From Nautilus pompilius (Eukaryota; Mollusca; Cephalopoda; Nautilida; Nautilidae): a DNA stretch of 64,000 nt. Positions 1-12,450 of the stretch are shown piece by piece (the first letter of the stretch is position 1; each line of letters begins with the position of its first letter). The translations under genes and the position numbers were made by a program. The stretch is from contig JACATO010000643.1 in the NCBI GenBank assembly GCA_018389105.1, forward strand, positions 802,501 to 866,500, in the 5' to 3' direction. A model generated the notes under the pieces. The model saw only the letters and a list, made by a program, of their open reading frames with translations. It did not search any database and was not told the origin of the DNA.

Positions 1-380
1 GCCAGGTTGAGGCACCGAAGCACCTCGTGTAACTGGCTGCCGAGGCGATCAGGGTTAGGTGCATGAATATCCACCCCCCCCCCCCATTAGAGTGACTGCT
101 TCCCCAGCCAAAAACCAATCTTGGGAAAAAAGGCCTCAACACGTCAAGTCCGAACCTGGTCTTGATGCACCTAACCTTCCTAGCCAGACAGGCAGGCCAG
201 AGGCAAAAAGCACCCCTCGCCTCCACTCTTTTCGGGTAGAGGACTTTCCGACTGCCTCCCCACCCACATAAGGTTGACCCCAAGTGGTAGGTTGGACTAC
301 CTGCCTACACCAGTTATAGCCGGTTAAGTCAGTGCCTTGCTTGACATCACATTCCAAAAGTTGTGGCAAAAATATAACTG
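1..380. repeat. GC-rich segment at the window edge, likely repeat fragment
   Basis: Composition is clearly higher in GC than the following 20 kb and drops abruptly near 375. It contains a C13 run at about 73-85 and a 12 bp exact inverted repeat (GGTTAGGTGCAT near 54, ATGCACCTAACC near 165). Both strands have open frames of about 70 codons, as expected for GC-rich noncoding DNA. It looks like the end of a larger repeat cut by the window edge. The family was not recognised. Confidence 0.4.
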
Positions 381-446
381 CAGCTAAAAAATGGAAAGCA
401 TCATTATGTTATTTGTATTTTTTATCCGATTTTTTTCTTTGGTTTC

Positions 447-448
<2 letters not shown>

Positions 449-480
<32 letters not shown>
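449..480. repeat. (TAT)n microsatellite
   Basis: About ten uninterrupted TAT/TTA units. Confidence 0.95.
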
Positions 481-481
<1 letters not shown>

Positions 482-2690
482 AATCTACTTAATTTTAGTT
501 AAGATGGCAACTGAGAACCTTAGTTACAAAGGTAGGCAAGAAAAAAACTAAAAAGAATGGTAAGAAACAAGGGGTTGTACAAAAACCATTAGTCATCTCA
601 GTTGTGACTAGTTACAAGGGTGCACAATGGTTATTCTGCTTCCCCAGTTGACCATGTTAATTTTTTTCTGGGCACTGGTTTTCTACTACATCTAAAAATG
701 AATAGCTTTAGTATGAATTTCTTTGCTAAAGCAGATTCACCTCTTCTAATCTGTAATAGGTCACTGGGGAAGAAGGTCTGACCTATGCCTCTTTCTAATT
801 TTATTTTGGAAAGGAGGCTCACTGCCTGCAGGGGTGAAATGCTAATTAAGAAAAACAGTAATCAGTGGTCAAGTTAATCCTGAAGAAGTCCCTCCACCAC
901 TATGGAGTAAAAAAAATATTTATTGATTTATGTCAGGCAACAGTAGTAAGTGATTTATTCCACTTGCCCATATTGTTTTGAAATATTATTTTCTAATATG
1001 AAGCCTTTCTAGAAGATATAAGCTAATTTATCAGTCTGTACTTTCAACCTTCTTTTCATTTATAGAGAAGCAAAAGAAAATTGCCTCACAATTTCCATAT
1101 TTAGTTATCTTGATATTAGCTGTAACAGATCTTTCAGAAGTCTATTGAATCCATTTAGTAGAAAAAATGTTGCAAGTTTTATGATTGAGGAAGGTGGCTG
1201 GCTTTAGTTTGGAATTTTTGTACTATAACAGAATACAGAACTGATTTTGAAGGGATTCTGATGTTGCCATGATTAAAATCGTGGCCTTCTCATAACAAAC
1301 CATATGTTGAACAGCATTTTATGTTTAACAGGGGGTTTACCCTAACAGGAATCATATATTGTGGTGATGCAGAAATTTGAAAGAAGTATCTTTGCTTTTA
1401 GGATAGATAAACATTTTTTAATGAAGGGTTCAAGTAGGAATTTTTTGTCAGGTTTGTTTCTGGATAGTATGGAGTTCAGCATACAAGTTCTCTTTCTTCC
1501 TAGTTTATTTTGGATTATGGTTGGTAAAAAAAAACTTTTGACCCTTAAATCAGGCATGGCACATGATGATGAAACATTTTCAAAAGGCACAGTTTATGTA
1601 AACTGATTCCATTAAGATAACTTCTTTAAAAGGATAAATAAAATGATCATATTCTCTTTCCGAAAGTTAATGTGTCAAGTAAAATAAGATTCCTCATGCT
1701 TCATTAGTCACAATGTTGTATCATTGCAGCCTTAGATCTTTTGTGTGCTATATATATAAAAAAGATATTAATGAGAAATAAACATGTAACAAAAATTGCA
1801 TATATCTTATTATAATGGGCTTGAATTCACAATTTATTGGTTGGTTCAAGACCATTAAGTGAACCATAAGTTGGTTGCAGCAAAACTAATCCTTCCTATT
1901 TATGGTACAGCAGTTTAATTTATAATGCACATTATAGATGGATGGATTAATGTGGATAACCATTAACAGAGTGGGGGAAAATTCCCCATTATTTATCAGT
2001 AACTGAATTCTGGAAGTATGCGTGAAATTTGATAGCAGAATTAGGCATAGAGCAAACAGTTAACATATGCACTATCAGGACTTAGTTATGGCAGCTCTTT
2101 GGTTTGGTACTTAAGGCAATATTCACATGGTAGATTCTCTGTTTCACTAAATTAGCCCAAACTAAAACTTTTGGCTGTTGGTGGACGGGGAAAGGAGAAG
2201 AAATCATTTATTAGAAACTCTGTTACTAGGCATTTTTAACATGGACATTTATTGTGAAGATGTATCTAGACCTTCAGTAAACACACATTGTTATATTGCA
2301 TTGACTGAAGAATGTCATTTTAACAAAATAAATACAAATCATAAATCAGAAACAAAATGTTTGAACATTGCAACAGCATGGTATAACCGAACAAACAAAA
2401 AATATCAGAATTATTTCAGTTGATGTGATAGTTTTGTTTGCTACTGTATATTCACTCAATGGCTAATAAGCTGTATTATTAATTAGACATCTTAGTTTAG
2501 CATATCAGAGATTACCAGGGGATCTACATGAGATACTTCAAATTTTATAGATCAGTATTTTTGGTAATAGGTCATGATTTTTTAAAACTTTATATACACT
2601 ATAGTGGGCTTATCATTCATATTTGGTTTTCAATGCTTGAGTAGTGAATGCTACATTCTGTTTTACTTTTTACCATACTAGAAAAAAATG

Positions 2691-2748
2691 GCATCGCCAT
2701 AATGACATCCAGCTAAGTTTCATTTCAACATCCCTAGTAGAGTAGAAA
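2691..2748 (+). repeat. CCAGCCAGG-type interspersed repeat, copy 1
   Basis: One of about eight short copies sharing the pattern GCATCGCCATAATGRTA, CCAGCCAGGTTTCATTTGAA, CATCTCTAGTAT. Here the copy reads CATCGCCATAATGACATCC and then AGCTAAGTTTCATTTCAACA. No tRNA-like head or terminal inverted repeat is visible, so this may be the conserved part of a SINE or an old element end. Confidence 0.7.
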
Positions 2749-3269
2749 GCAGAATGAAATTGCAGCTTCATCTGAAGAATGATCTTCTGTATCCTTTAAA
2801 AAATTGCTTGTGATGCAATGCAAATAACATCAGCATTGTTGGATAATTAGTTTGAAGTTTTGGATTTATGGATATGCATTTTAAATGTTGCTGACAAGGC
2901 TTCTAGATGGCTGGCTACTATGTACAGTATTATATAATGGTAGCATGCTAATTTCATTTAAAATTATAAGAATAAATGCCAAAACTATCGTTCATATAAA
3001 AATCAATTCTAGAATAGCTTTGCCTTCAAAGAGGAGAGGATGCTCTTCAATTTAAGTAAAATCACTAGTGTCAATCTGCAAAAATCTTAACGAAATTTAT
3101 GATTTTGTTTATTTGCCAGCCACAATAAACCAAACTCTGGATTACAAAAATGAAAGGTCCTTATAAGCCAAGCAGAAATGTCAATCTTCACCCTTCCATA
3201 ATTCATCAGATCAACTCAAAAGCATATTTTTACTCTATAAGAACAAGAAAAAACAAACATCACCACTTT

Positions 3270-3450
3270 TTCTTTAGCTTTACCTGTTTGAGAGATATCT
3301 TAGGAAATACTAAAATTTGAATTTCAAGCCAACTTAAAAGAAAAGTTCTGTGATATATTTGGTGATCAACCCAAGATATTTGGGTTCACAACATTTTGTT
3401 AGTAGCTTCCATGGTAACCTTACTAGTTTATTGAATATGCATAAATCCTT
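3270..3450 (+). repeat. Two-copy interspersed repeat, copy 1
   Basis: This stretch shares an alignable core with 40260-40455: a CAACTTAAAAG stretch, then AACCCAAGATATTTGGGTTC, then CCATGGTAACCTTA. Copies are on the same strand about 37 kb apart. The CCCAAGATATTTGGG part is a short palindrome in this copy. Family unknown. Confidence 0.65.
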
Positions 3451-4758
3451 TGGCACAGTTTTTCTTCAACTATTCATCAGAATTGGGTAATTCTGTTTTT
3501 TTTCTTTTGTTTTACAGAATATTAAAATTTTGCAAATTTCAAAGCATGTTCACAAAAAATAGACTAATTAATGCAGATAAAAACATTTTTCTATTTCATT
3601 GCATTTGAAAAGTTATGGTCAGATGGCATTTTCAGTTTGAAGCCATTTAGATAGCAAAAACAAGGAAGTTATCGATACCAGGAAAATGATAAATATCTTA
3701 GAATACCGTATCTGGAATAATAGTTATATATAATCCAAAAAAGAGTTAACATTTGAAAGTTAGGAAAATAAAATAAAATTTTTTCTAAAAACTGAAAATT
3801 AACAAAAAAAAAAAAAACATTTAAAAAAAACATTTTTCCCAACCTTAGAAGATTTTTTGGGGGTAGCCATTTTAAAGGACATTTGCAGCACATGGAGAAG
3901 GCAGACATCATATGTAACTGTTTTTTAATTGTTTTTAGGGTATGGTAGTATGGTTTTAAAATTTCTTTATGAATGTTTGTGATGATTTTTCAAAAGATAG
4001 TTGCCTGCTGAAGTGGCCAGTTTAAGGAATGGTTAAACTCCTATCATTGATGACTTTTGCATTAAGGATCTAGTTGTGAAACCTTTTTATGAAAGTTTTT
4101 TCTCCTCCACAACTTTGAATCTCAAATCTCATCGTGACTGAAGATGGCAGATGTCAAATTTTTGTGAGGAAAACATTTTAGCATGCATGGGATGATGGAT
4201 CATTCAATTTTATTCTCATTTTTCTTTATTCATTGCAGATTTTGCCTGTCATACACAGCCCTGTTGTACATAAAATTTATGACTGTTTAAAATATTTTGT
4301 TTTGAGGAAAAACTCCCCAAAAAGTGGGCTTTTGTATGTTCAAGTTGCAAGCTCTTAATGCATTCCAAATCTGTAAATACAACTGATATAAATGAATCCA
4401 GGAAATGCTATGCTAATGAACATATATTTACTCTTTATGAAGCTCTCAATTTTGGTTACAGCGGATGTGCAGTAGTTCTTTCGTTTGCATGCATGTTTGA
4501 TTGGAACTGATTACATTGTATAATCAACTTTTCGTGGCCTACAAATGCTATCCATTTCCTGATAGGAATCTGCAATTACCTTCTTTCATAGTCTTTATTA
4601 AGCTTCAGATGCAAATTTGGTAACATTTGCAGCATAAATCACATTTAGAAATGAAATTTATTGGAGATTTTTCTCCCTTTAAAATTCTACATTATTAAAA
4701 TTTATAGCAACATAACTAATCAACAAATGTAAATTCTTAAGGAAAAAATTGCTTAATG

Positions 4759-4811
<53 letters not shown>
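4759..4811. repeat. (TTA)n microsatellite
   Basis: About 17 uninterrupted units of TTA/TAT. Confidence 0.96.
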
Positions 4812-5435
4812 GTTTTTTATCATGAGAAATTGTCAGATATGAAAACTTTTATAGATGTAAAAAAAAATTTTTTTTGAAAGTTAATCAGAGATGCTAAAAG
4901 CATCTTTTTGAGTTCCAGATGAAACTTTATTTGTTCAGTGAAAACTTGTGGTTTATGAACTTGTTGACTAACAAGTTTGCTGAAGATGTATCAGCAAAGA
5001 ATGAGTCAAAGAATTATGCATTATGTTCATGCAGAACATGACTTAGTCATCAAGTCTGGATTAGGGAATTAGACAAATTATCTTTTTTAAAAACTTCAAT
5101 ATAAAATATAATTTGAAGTATATGATGCTCACCTTCTTGTGTAATTTTCTATGTTAAATCAAACAATGTTAAAAATGTTACTAACCTGATTTATGTATGT
5201 AGCGCTAGTGTATGATTAGGTAACTTCCAACAAATTAAACACACTAAATTTGTTATAAATTTTATTTATTAATTAAGGCAATTAGAGACTGAAATTATAA
5301 TGCTTATTAGGATTGTGTTTTAAAAGTAAACAAAAATAGATATTCAAAGTGGTAGTGTCACTTACCTTTAGTATGATGCCAAAGAATTAACACAGTTTTG
5401 ATGGAGTTAGTAAGCTTTATTCTTTTTATTGTTTA

Positions 5436-5668
5436 TTGTTGATATCAGGTTGCTCTTTATTTTGGCTGGGAGAGACAGACACCTTTAATTGCTACATTAG
5501 TCAGCTGATCAGAGTTATAGCAGAGCCTTTTTACTATGGGAAGGAATCAAAACCTGTGATTAGTATAGAAGAGCAAGAAGAAATTCTCAAGTTTGGTCTT
5601 CAACAGGGGTCAAACTAGGTTTTTAGCCATGACAGGTACACTATGCACTCAGCTATCTTCGGCTCTGT
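5436..5668 (-). mobile_element. tRNA-derived SINE, reverse strand
   Basis: Read on the minus strand, the head near 5668 looks tRNA-like: GAAGATAGCTGAGTGCATAG as the A box region and CTAGTTTGACCCC as the B box region. The body shares the AGAAGAGCAAGAAGAAA motif (plus-strand reading) with copies near 22300, 28420, 45310 and 47500. The copy is diverged. Confidence 0.65.
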
Positions 5669-7288
5669 TTCTATTTACCTTTGTAAAATTTCAGATGTTT
5701 TGAAAAAAAGAAACTAAGAAAATGTTTGCATTGTGCATCTAACTACAAACCTTGAGAGGTGAAAGATATCTAATCTTCCAAATACCTTGGACACATTTAT
5801 TTTACTTTGTCCAATTTCTTCTTTTTAATCATTTTAAAATTGCTATATAAATCACTGGGTGTTTTGACAAGTTGAGGCCATTTCTGGAAAACAGGTTGAG
5901 CATTTTAAATGAGTAAAAAAATTGATTTTTTATTTTATTTTGGATGATTACTCTTGAATATTAATATATACCATATTGGCATATCTCAAGATTTCTTGCA
6001 CTCTCTGATAGTAGTTATCTTGTATAAAAGTTCTTTGAGGTCAGAGGTTATGCTGTGGTGGCAATGACTTTAGCTCAGTCATCATAGGGTTCTTCAAGCG
6101 GATGGATTCTTCAAGAAAGAAACCAAACTGTCAATGAAACTCTGATTTTGATTGTAACAAGGCAGATTCTGTTTACAATGGAATAACTTTTCCCAACATT
6201 TCTCTTTCATGTGCTTTGAGCACTTTATAGAAAATAGGGTCCAACTTTGGTAGAAATAGATGTGCATTGAGATATTTGTAAATTAATAAGCATGGGAAAA
6301 AATTTGAGCCACACTACAAAAAGCTTTTTTTACCTTTTTTTTTAAAGCTTTTTCTTGCCCTTTTTTCCAGCAGAAGCTGTACATTGTGATATACTATAGA
6401 AGGCTTTTTTCATAAAGCACGAAAAAATCTCATTACAAAGTAAATCATCTTGGTCGTCTTTATGTGACAATATCTGACTCATTTTTATATTAAGAAACAC
6501 AGTTACATTGATTGCAATGGGCTGAGAAAATGATGATGCCATGAAACCAGATGCTGCAATATGTAAATACTATCATTTCAATTAATCTTAGTTTGTTTTA
6601 GCTGATTTCTTTTTGATATTTAATTCATTTTTTTCTAGAATAATAAGAAAAAAAAAACAATGTTCAGTGGACTATACAGCATTTATTTATGAATAATTTT
6701 GCAAAGATTGAAAATTTGGGGTTAGAATGTAAACTCCTGCATGATTTGTCTTGTTGATGTTATTACCAAATAAAATATATAAATAAATAATGAAGATTTT
6801 CTTATCTGCTGTATCACTTTAAAAAAAAATCATTATTTGCATTCATACGATTTATGTAAAAGAACCTAGAAAATGTAAAATTTTTGTGATAGTTGCTTGT
6901 TGTATTTTTTTAAATTTATGAACACAGTAGATTATCATCTTGTATATATTGCAAAAAGGAAACAGCCACAACTCATCATTGATATGTGCAGTAAATCAAT
7001 GTAATATTCATAATTAATGAGCATTAAATTCTTCTGTTTATGGTTTATTTTAAAATTGATGAGTGACACTGATAATTGAGAAAATATTAGGTTTGTTTTG
7101 GCATATCTAATTTTAAAATGTACCTTGTCAACATTCACTTTTGTTAGTTTTTGATAAGGTTTTTCATTGAAACATCTAGAATGAATATAATGCCAACATT
7201 GTCCTGATTCATCAGCAGCTAGTAAAAGTATTAATTTGCAAAAACTTTGCTTAGATGCTACAGGATACTTCTAATGGAATTGAAAATA

Positions 7289-7795
7289 CAGGTTGAGAAT
7301 CCCTTATCTGAAATCCTTGGGGCTGAATGTTTTGGATTTCCAAAATTTTTCGTATTTTGGAATATAGTTATACCAGCATAATTAGGTAACTAACCCACTG
7401 GTGACTGGAGACTTGGCACAACTTCGCTGACAATATTATAACTGCATATGGATACATATAGCCTACAGGTAGTTTTATGCAATATTTTAAAATCATTTTG
7501 CGCATGAAACCATAAGAAAAAGATGTACATTTAACCATCAGAAAAGTAAGCTATCACTACAGTAGGCCTACTGGTACCATAGGTGTATTTGCAGGCCTTT
7601 TCGACATTTTCAAAATATATTCACACCAACAACAAAGCACAGAAAAAGGACAAAAATTACGGTGAGTAATGCGCGTATTTCAAGTGTATCAGGACCAACG
7701 AGTTGCCCAAGAACCACTAAAGGAGCTCCAAAAAAATATTTTGGATTTTGGAGCTCTTCAGTTTTCAGAATTTCGGATAAGGGATTCTTGACCTG
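7289..7795. mobile_element. Complete Tigger/pogo-like MITE with TA target duplication
   Basis: A 507 bp element flanked by TA on both sides (7287-7288 and 7796-7797). The left end CAGGTTGAGAATCCCTTATC and the right end GATAAGGGATTCTTGACCTG are inverted copies with only one or two mismatches. TA duplication and these ends place it in the Tc1/mariner/pogo superfamily. Inside, phrases such as ATTTTATGCAATATTTTAAA and CATTTAACCATCAGAAAAGT closely resemble mammalian Tigger-family relics as I remember them. No transposase frame is present, so it moved with help from another element. The 101-codon minus-strand open frame across its right half is not a gene. Confidence 0.88.
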
Positions 7796-8203
7796 TAATG
7801 CAAAAAAAATTTGATTGGGGAAGTTTGAGGATGGAAACAAGGAGACATTTTTCATCTTTTTAAAGAACAGTCTTGAGAAAATAAAATAGGAATAAAACAG
7901 AGATTGTCCAACCATTAATTACCATTTGTCAAGTTTGTTGATTTATAACATTTTCCAGGTAGTTCAGAAAACACAAAACTAATGTTCATAAATTAGATAA
8001 AAAAACTCAAATTTATTTAAGAGATTTACAAACCTACCTAATTTATGCTCTAGAATGAACCTTTCTTGTCCAAAAAACAAACTATTCATTTTAAAAAGGA
8101 AAAAAATCTATATTTATATAATTTATTCGGGCTTCGGCCAGTCAATAATTTTCTGTTTTCTTCTTGGTTTATAGAAGAGCAGAAAGTGGATATCCATCTT
8201 TAA

Positions 8204-8215
8204 CCCCCCCCCCCC
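8204..8215. repeat. Poly-C run
   Basis: Twelve C residues in the context TTTAA-Cn-GCCTTTCTT. A very similar context surrounds the poly-C at 43300-43310. Confidence 0.95.
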
Positions 8216-8519
8216 GCCTTTCTTATGTTGAGTTTTTTGTTACATTTGTTATTTAGGATCATAATATGTGTATACAAAATAAGTACTATACTACAAAAAT
8301 TTAACTTGTCTGTCAAAGCTATTTCTTCTTGTGACTCTAAACTAGGAAATGTAGCAAACTATCATAGGATTTTTAAAAAAATTGTTACAGTTTTTGAGCT
8401 TGGTGGAAGTCAGTGTTGGGTTAAATAGACCCCCTGAAATTTAATAGAAGAGTTTAAGTGCTGCCAATACAAAAAAACAACTTTTGTTCTGTTTTTGTCT
8501 TTGTGTGCATGCAAAAGAA

Positions 8520-8538
8520 AGAGAGAGAGAGAGAGAGA
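8520..8538. repeat. (GA)n microsatellite
   Basis: About nine uninterrupted GA units. Confidence 0.95.
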
Positions 8539-8872
8539 CCTATATATAACATCAATATTTGAAAAAATTCAAATTGATCTAATTGCACCATGTATGCATA
8601 TAAAATATTAAACTAAAGTATTTTTGTTTTACTGTATATCTTTAGATTTTAAGGTATTTCATAAGGTAAACAAATACTAACTATAAATTATTTACTGAAT
8701 TTTTTATTTTAGCAATTTCAAAATTTCAAAAATCAATCATAACATTTAGTGTTTGTTTTTCCTTACAAAATACAAACAGGTTCTTAATGGTTGTGATAGT
8801 AGTACTTTGAAAGGGTCTTACAATGGAAGATTAGAAATTTTTAATGACTGATATAATGAGGCCAAAATCTCA

Positions 8873-9425
8873 TCTTAGAAAGTCATTTTTGCTCATCTTT
8901 ATGAGTACGATAAAGAACCAAAAAGGCCATCTTTATGTTGTGTGTGCAGACTAGGTATGAAAGTTATTGGATGTTTTATAAACACCATGCAATTGTCTTC
9001 TGGTTCTTTAAAACTACTACTATATAATATTTTAATAATCACAGAAAAATCATTTACAACAATGCATGTTCAGCTCTGGTAACAAGTTAAGCATACACCC
9101 ACTGCCATTGTCACTGTTTACAGAAGTCTGTATTCTTCTAATATGAATTTGTGTGATTTGTCATGTGAGTGATCAATAATAACTAGACATCAATAATCTT
9201 TGATAAAGTGATCACTGACTGTGATTCATCTATTACAAGATTAACCATTGCAAATCGGGGGGGGGGGATAAAAGAGGCAGAAACCAGATGTAGAAAATAA
9301 AGAAAAGGCATGTAATGGGTGAATAATGTTAACATATTTAATATAATGTAAATATCACATAATATTGTCTTTTTGGTTCTTTATCATTATTATTAAGATG
9401 AAATAAAGATAAATTTTTATCACTG
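8873..9425. mobile_element. Probable MITE with inverted arms
   Basis: The arms GATAAAGAACCAAAAAGGC (8909-8927) and GTCTTTTTGGTTCTTTATC (9367-9385) are inverted, matching at 18 of 19 positions. The similarity continues more weakly outward through CATCTTTAT. Similar single arms occur near 10970-11040, 23160-23215, 30236-30290 and 56170-56310, suggesting a dispersed family. The interior is AT-rich with a G11 run and no coding frame. The exact ends and target duplication are not resolved. Confidence 0.55.
9257..9267. repeat. Poly-G run
   Basis: Eleven uninterrupted G residues inside the probable MITE. Confidence 0.95.
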
Positions 9426-11551
9426 GAAAAACCTGTTTGTGTTCAGGTTTTGAAGTTTTATATAGGAGGGGAGAATTGTATTAAATTTCTGCAAGCTTTA
9501 ATTAAAGAACATCTTAAGATAGGAAAATGTTATCTCCACTTGTGCTTTAATTTAGTTTATTACCACTCAAAGATGCAGGAAACCACTATGGCTTATACAA
9601 GACCCTTGTTATGGAGAATTGTTTATTGATTGATTCTTTCATTAGCTGAACTATTTGACACTATTATTTTCTTCTTTTCTTTGGATCTGTGGGCTAATGT
9701 TGGTCCAAAAGGCATTTAGCAGAGCTCTAACCCTCTGGTTTAGTTTTATAATCCAAGTGTAGAAGAGGGTTCAGAAATTAGTCACAGTATTTTACACTGT
9801 ATAGTTCTGTTAAGAATTTTTGTCTAAGATTTGGTCATAGATGGCTTAACTAATTAGCAGCATTAAAAAAAAAGTTCTAACTGAGGAAAGTTCCTATCAT
9901 TGCTTTTCTAGTCAAAGGCCTTGATAATTTGAACAGCTCTATAGATCTCTCAATAAACTAAGCCATGCAAAAATCTTTTTTTTTTTTTAATTTGTCTTTT
10001 TAAACTCCTGTTAAAAATATAGAAAGCTAAGCTGAACCCTTTATTATATACTCAGGCTCAGTACCTATCCAGTATGTGCAAGATGGATAAAACATTGATC
10101 TTATGGCAGCTAAACATTTTATCCCTGCATTCCATAGTCTGTGATATTTCAAAAGATATTTCATTAGATTTAATAGCAGCTGCAATACATAATTTCTCTT
10201 ATTTAAATATACAACTACATTATTGATAATTACCATTGGATTTTTTCTTTTTCCTTCTTTATCTAACTTTCCTTTTTGTCTTCAAGCTCGTGTATCAACT
10301 TCTGAACATAGGGCAATCACCAGAAGAAACCACCTGGTGTCAGTCCCCTAAACCAAGCAATGGGTACCATGATGCAGTCATCAAACTTTTATTCACTAAA
10401 ATTTTTTTCTGTTTGGAAATATGTACATATTGAATCATTGTTATATGTGTATCTATTCTTTTGTTTAGCTTTACTCGATACTCGGTCGTATGATTTTCAT
10501 TTTATCTTTAGCATTTCCAGGTAATGATAGACTTTATTACATTGATCTACTGACCATGGTTTCTGTAAAAAGCAACTGGGAGCCCTTAGAAATTTCAAGG
10601 CTAGATAAACTATGCCTCTGGCATCCCATGGCTATCTGACACTCAGTAAGTTATCCAGGAAAATCTTAGAACTCTTTGGATTAGAAATGAAAGCAAACTA
10701 GAGTGACCAGAAGAGAAGACCTAGAAAAGCATTGGTTGCCTTTATGACACACACTATGTTAAATTGCCACCACATTTTTTAAACATTGTCTGATCATTGA
10801 AAGAGAGAAACTCTTGGGTATCCCTGAAATAATGCATATTTTAAAACTGTAAATAATTTATGATGACATCTAAGTATCAAGTTTGTAGAAAAAATATTCC
10901 AAAGAAGAAGCCTCTTCTTTTTTAAAAAATCTAATCTGTCTTTTTGAGGGGAAAAGTCTACACTGGATAAAATTTTATCTTTACTGGTTCATTAATGACT
11001 TTGTTAAAGAACCAAAAGACTATCTTACATTGAGCTGACATGAAATTTACTAATTTTTCCACATGTAATGTCATGTAAATAGTTTATTTCAGACACATCC
11101 AATCATGATGAGATTAGTGGCTATCTGAAACATTTAATGAAAATTTAAGTTTATATATTCATTTGCTAAAACAATTTTGATATCGAAGCAATTATTCACT
11201 AGATAGAAATATTTTAGATTAGTTAACAAATTAAAAGAAAACAAAACAAAAATAACTTTTCTGTTTTAGCGTAGCACATACACATGAAATATAGAATAAA
11301 TATGTAAGTAACAGGTAAATAACTTGCTCAGAAATCTTTAAGTGTAAAACTTTCTTGCTATGCTGTGTTATATTTGTCCAGAACCAGGTGGCTAACAATT
11401 ATCTTATTTGTTCATTACTTAAATTGCTCTCTCCCCTTTGTGCTTATTCCTGATTTGGACGTAACAACAGATAAAAAAAAGTAGTTTATGCCAAAAAATT
11501 TGTAATGTCTTTTTGTTCTAGTGATGTTCAAATAAAATCTGGCTGAAGAGA

Positions 11552-11600
11552 GAATCGCCATGATTGTGTCCAGGTTTCACTTAAATGTTTCCAGTGTACA
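11552..11600 (+). repeat. CCAGCCAGG-type interspersed repeat, copy 2
   Basis: Reads GAATCGCCATGATTGTGTCC and then AGGTTTCACTTAAATG. It is a diverged member of the family described at 2691, in the same orientation. Confidence 0.6.
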
Positions 11601-12107
11601 AACTTCTGACAGTATGGAAAATGTCTGCTATGGGCTGCTGTGTGGTAAAACTGGATGAGTCATGGGCCTTCTTCACCAGGAAAAAGAAAAAGAAATGTGC
11701 CATACAGCGATAAATAAATGGCAGTAATACATAACTTCAGAGGAAACGGACCAGACATTTGTTTATTCAGTTTTGGATTTGTGGAATGCTTTTCTTTGTT
11801 AGAAATTTGTGCATTCCAAAAAAAAAAAAGAAGCAAAAAGATTCTTTTTAGTGTTAGTACTTTAAATACTGCATAAAACTTCCTTCCTCTTTGGGTTTTT
11901 ATGTTACTACTGCAATAACAAACATTAAAAATCATGGTGAATGTTTTACCTAAATCTTCATTATGGCTGGACTGTTCACTTTTAATCTGTTACATATTAT
12001 GGCATCTGCAGATTTTTGTCTAGTGGTAAAATGTAAAACCGGAAAACAGCTAAAGCATCTTTTAGCCATAAGGTAATGCTTGCTTCTATTGTGCAGTTCC
12101 AAACATA

Positions 12108-12450
12108 CAGGGTGCCCCACAAAAAACCAGGAAATTTGTTACAGTTTATTTAATTGTTGGAAATTTTGGTAATTACTTAAAACAAAAGCAAAGGATAGAA
12201 ATTTGGTAGCTTAAAACAGAACAAAAACAAATGTTAGATGTGGTGTTCAAAATGCTTTCGGTGGGCAGCTGCACAACGATGTAGACGGTTTAGCCAACTT
12301 CCAGTCGCCCTTTGGATAACTAAGGATTGTATGTCTGTGACCTCTCTCCTCTGTAATTGAAGTTGATGTAACAGTAAACCCCACATGGTAAAATCCATTA
12401 CGTTGAGATCTGGACTTTTAAAATTTTCTGGTTTTTTGTGGGGCACCTTG
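12108..12450 (-). mobile_element. Mariner-type element, internally deleted, with intact inverted ends
   Basis: A 343 bp element flanked by TA (12106-12107 and 12451-12452). The left end is CAGGGTGCCCCACAAAAAAC; the right end, read on the other strand, is CAAGGTGCCCCACAAAAAAC. The inverted match extends to about 30 bp with two mismatches. The interior is the 3' end of a mariner transposase gene on the minus strand, joined almost directly to the right inverted repeat. The 5' untranslated part and most of the gene have therefore been lost, which is the usual structure of a MITE derived from an autonomous parent. Confidence 0.92.
12234..12416 (-). pseudogene. Mariner transposase, C-terminal remnant
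   Basis: On the minus strand the frame reads SPDLNVMDFTMW, then REVTDIQSLVIQRATGSW and LHRCAAAHRKHFEH before a stop. SPDLNxxDFxxW carries the last catalytic Asp region of mariner/Tc1 transposases, and the Cys-Ala-Ala...HFEH ending is typical of the mariner C-terminus. Only about 61 of the usual 340 or so residues remain. The first two catalytic Asp residues and the DNA-binding domain are missing, so the product is not functional. Confidence 0.88.

Noticed and set aside
7610..7915. 101-codon minus-strand open frame
   Set aside because: It starts outside the MITE and crosses its terminal repeat; it resembles no protein.
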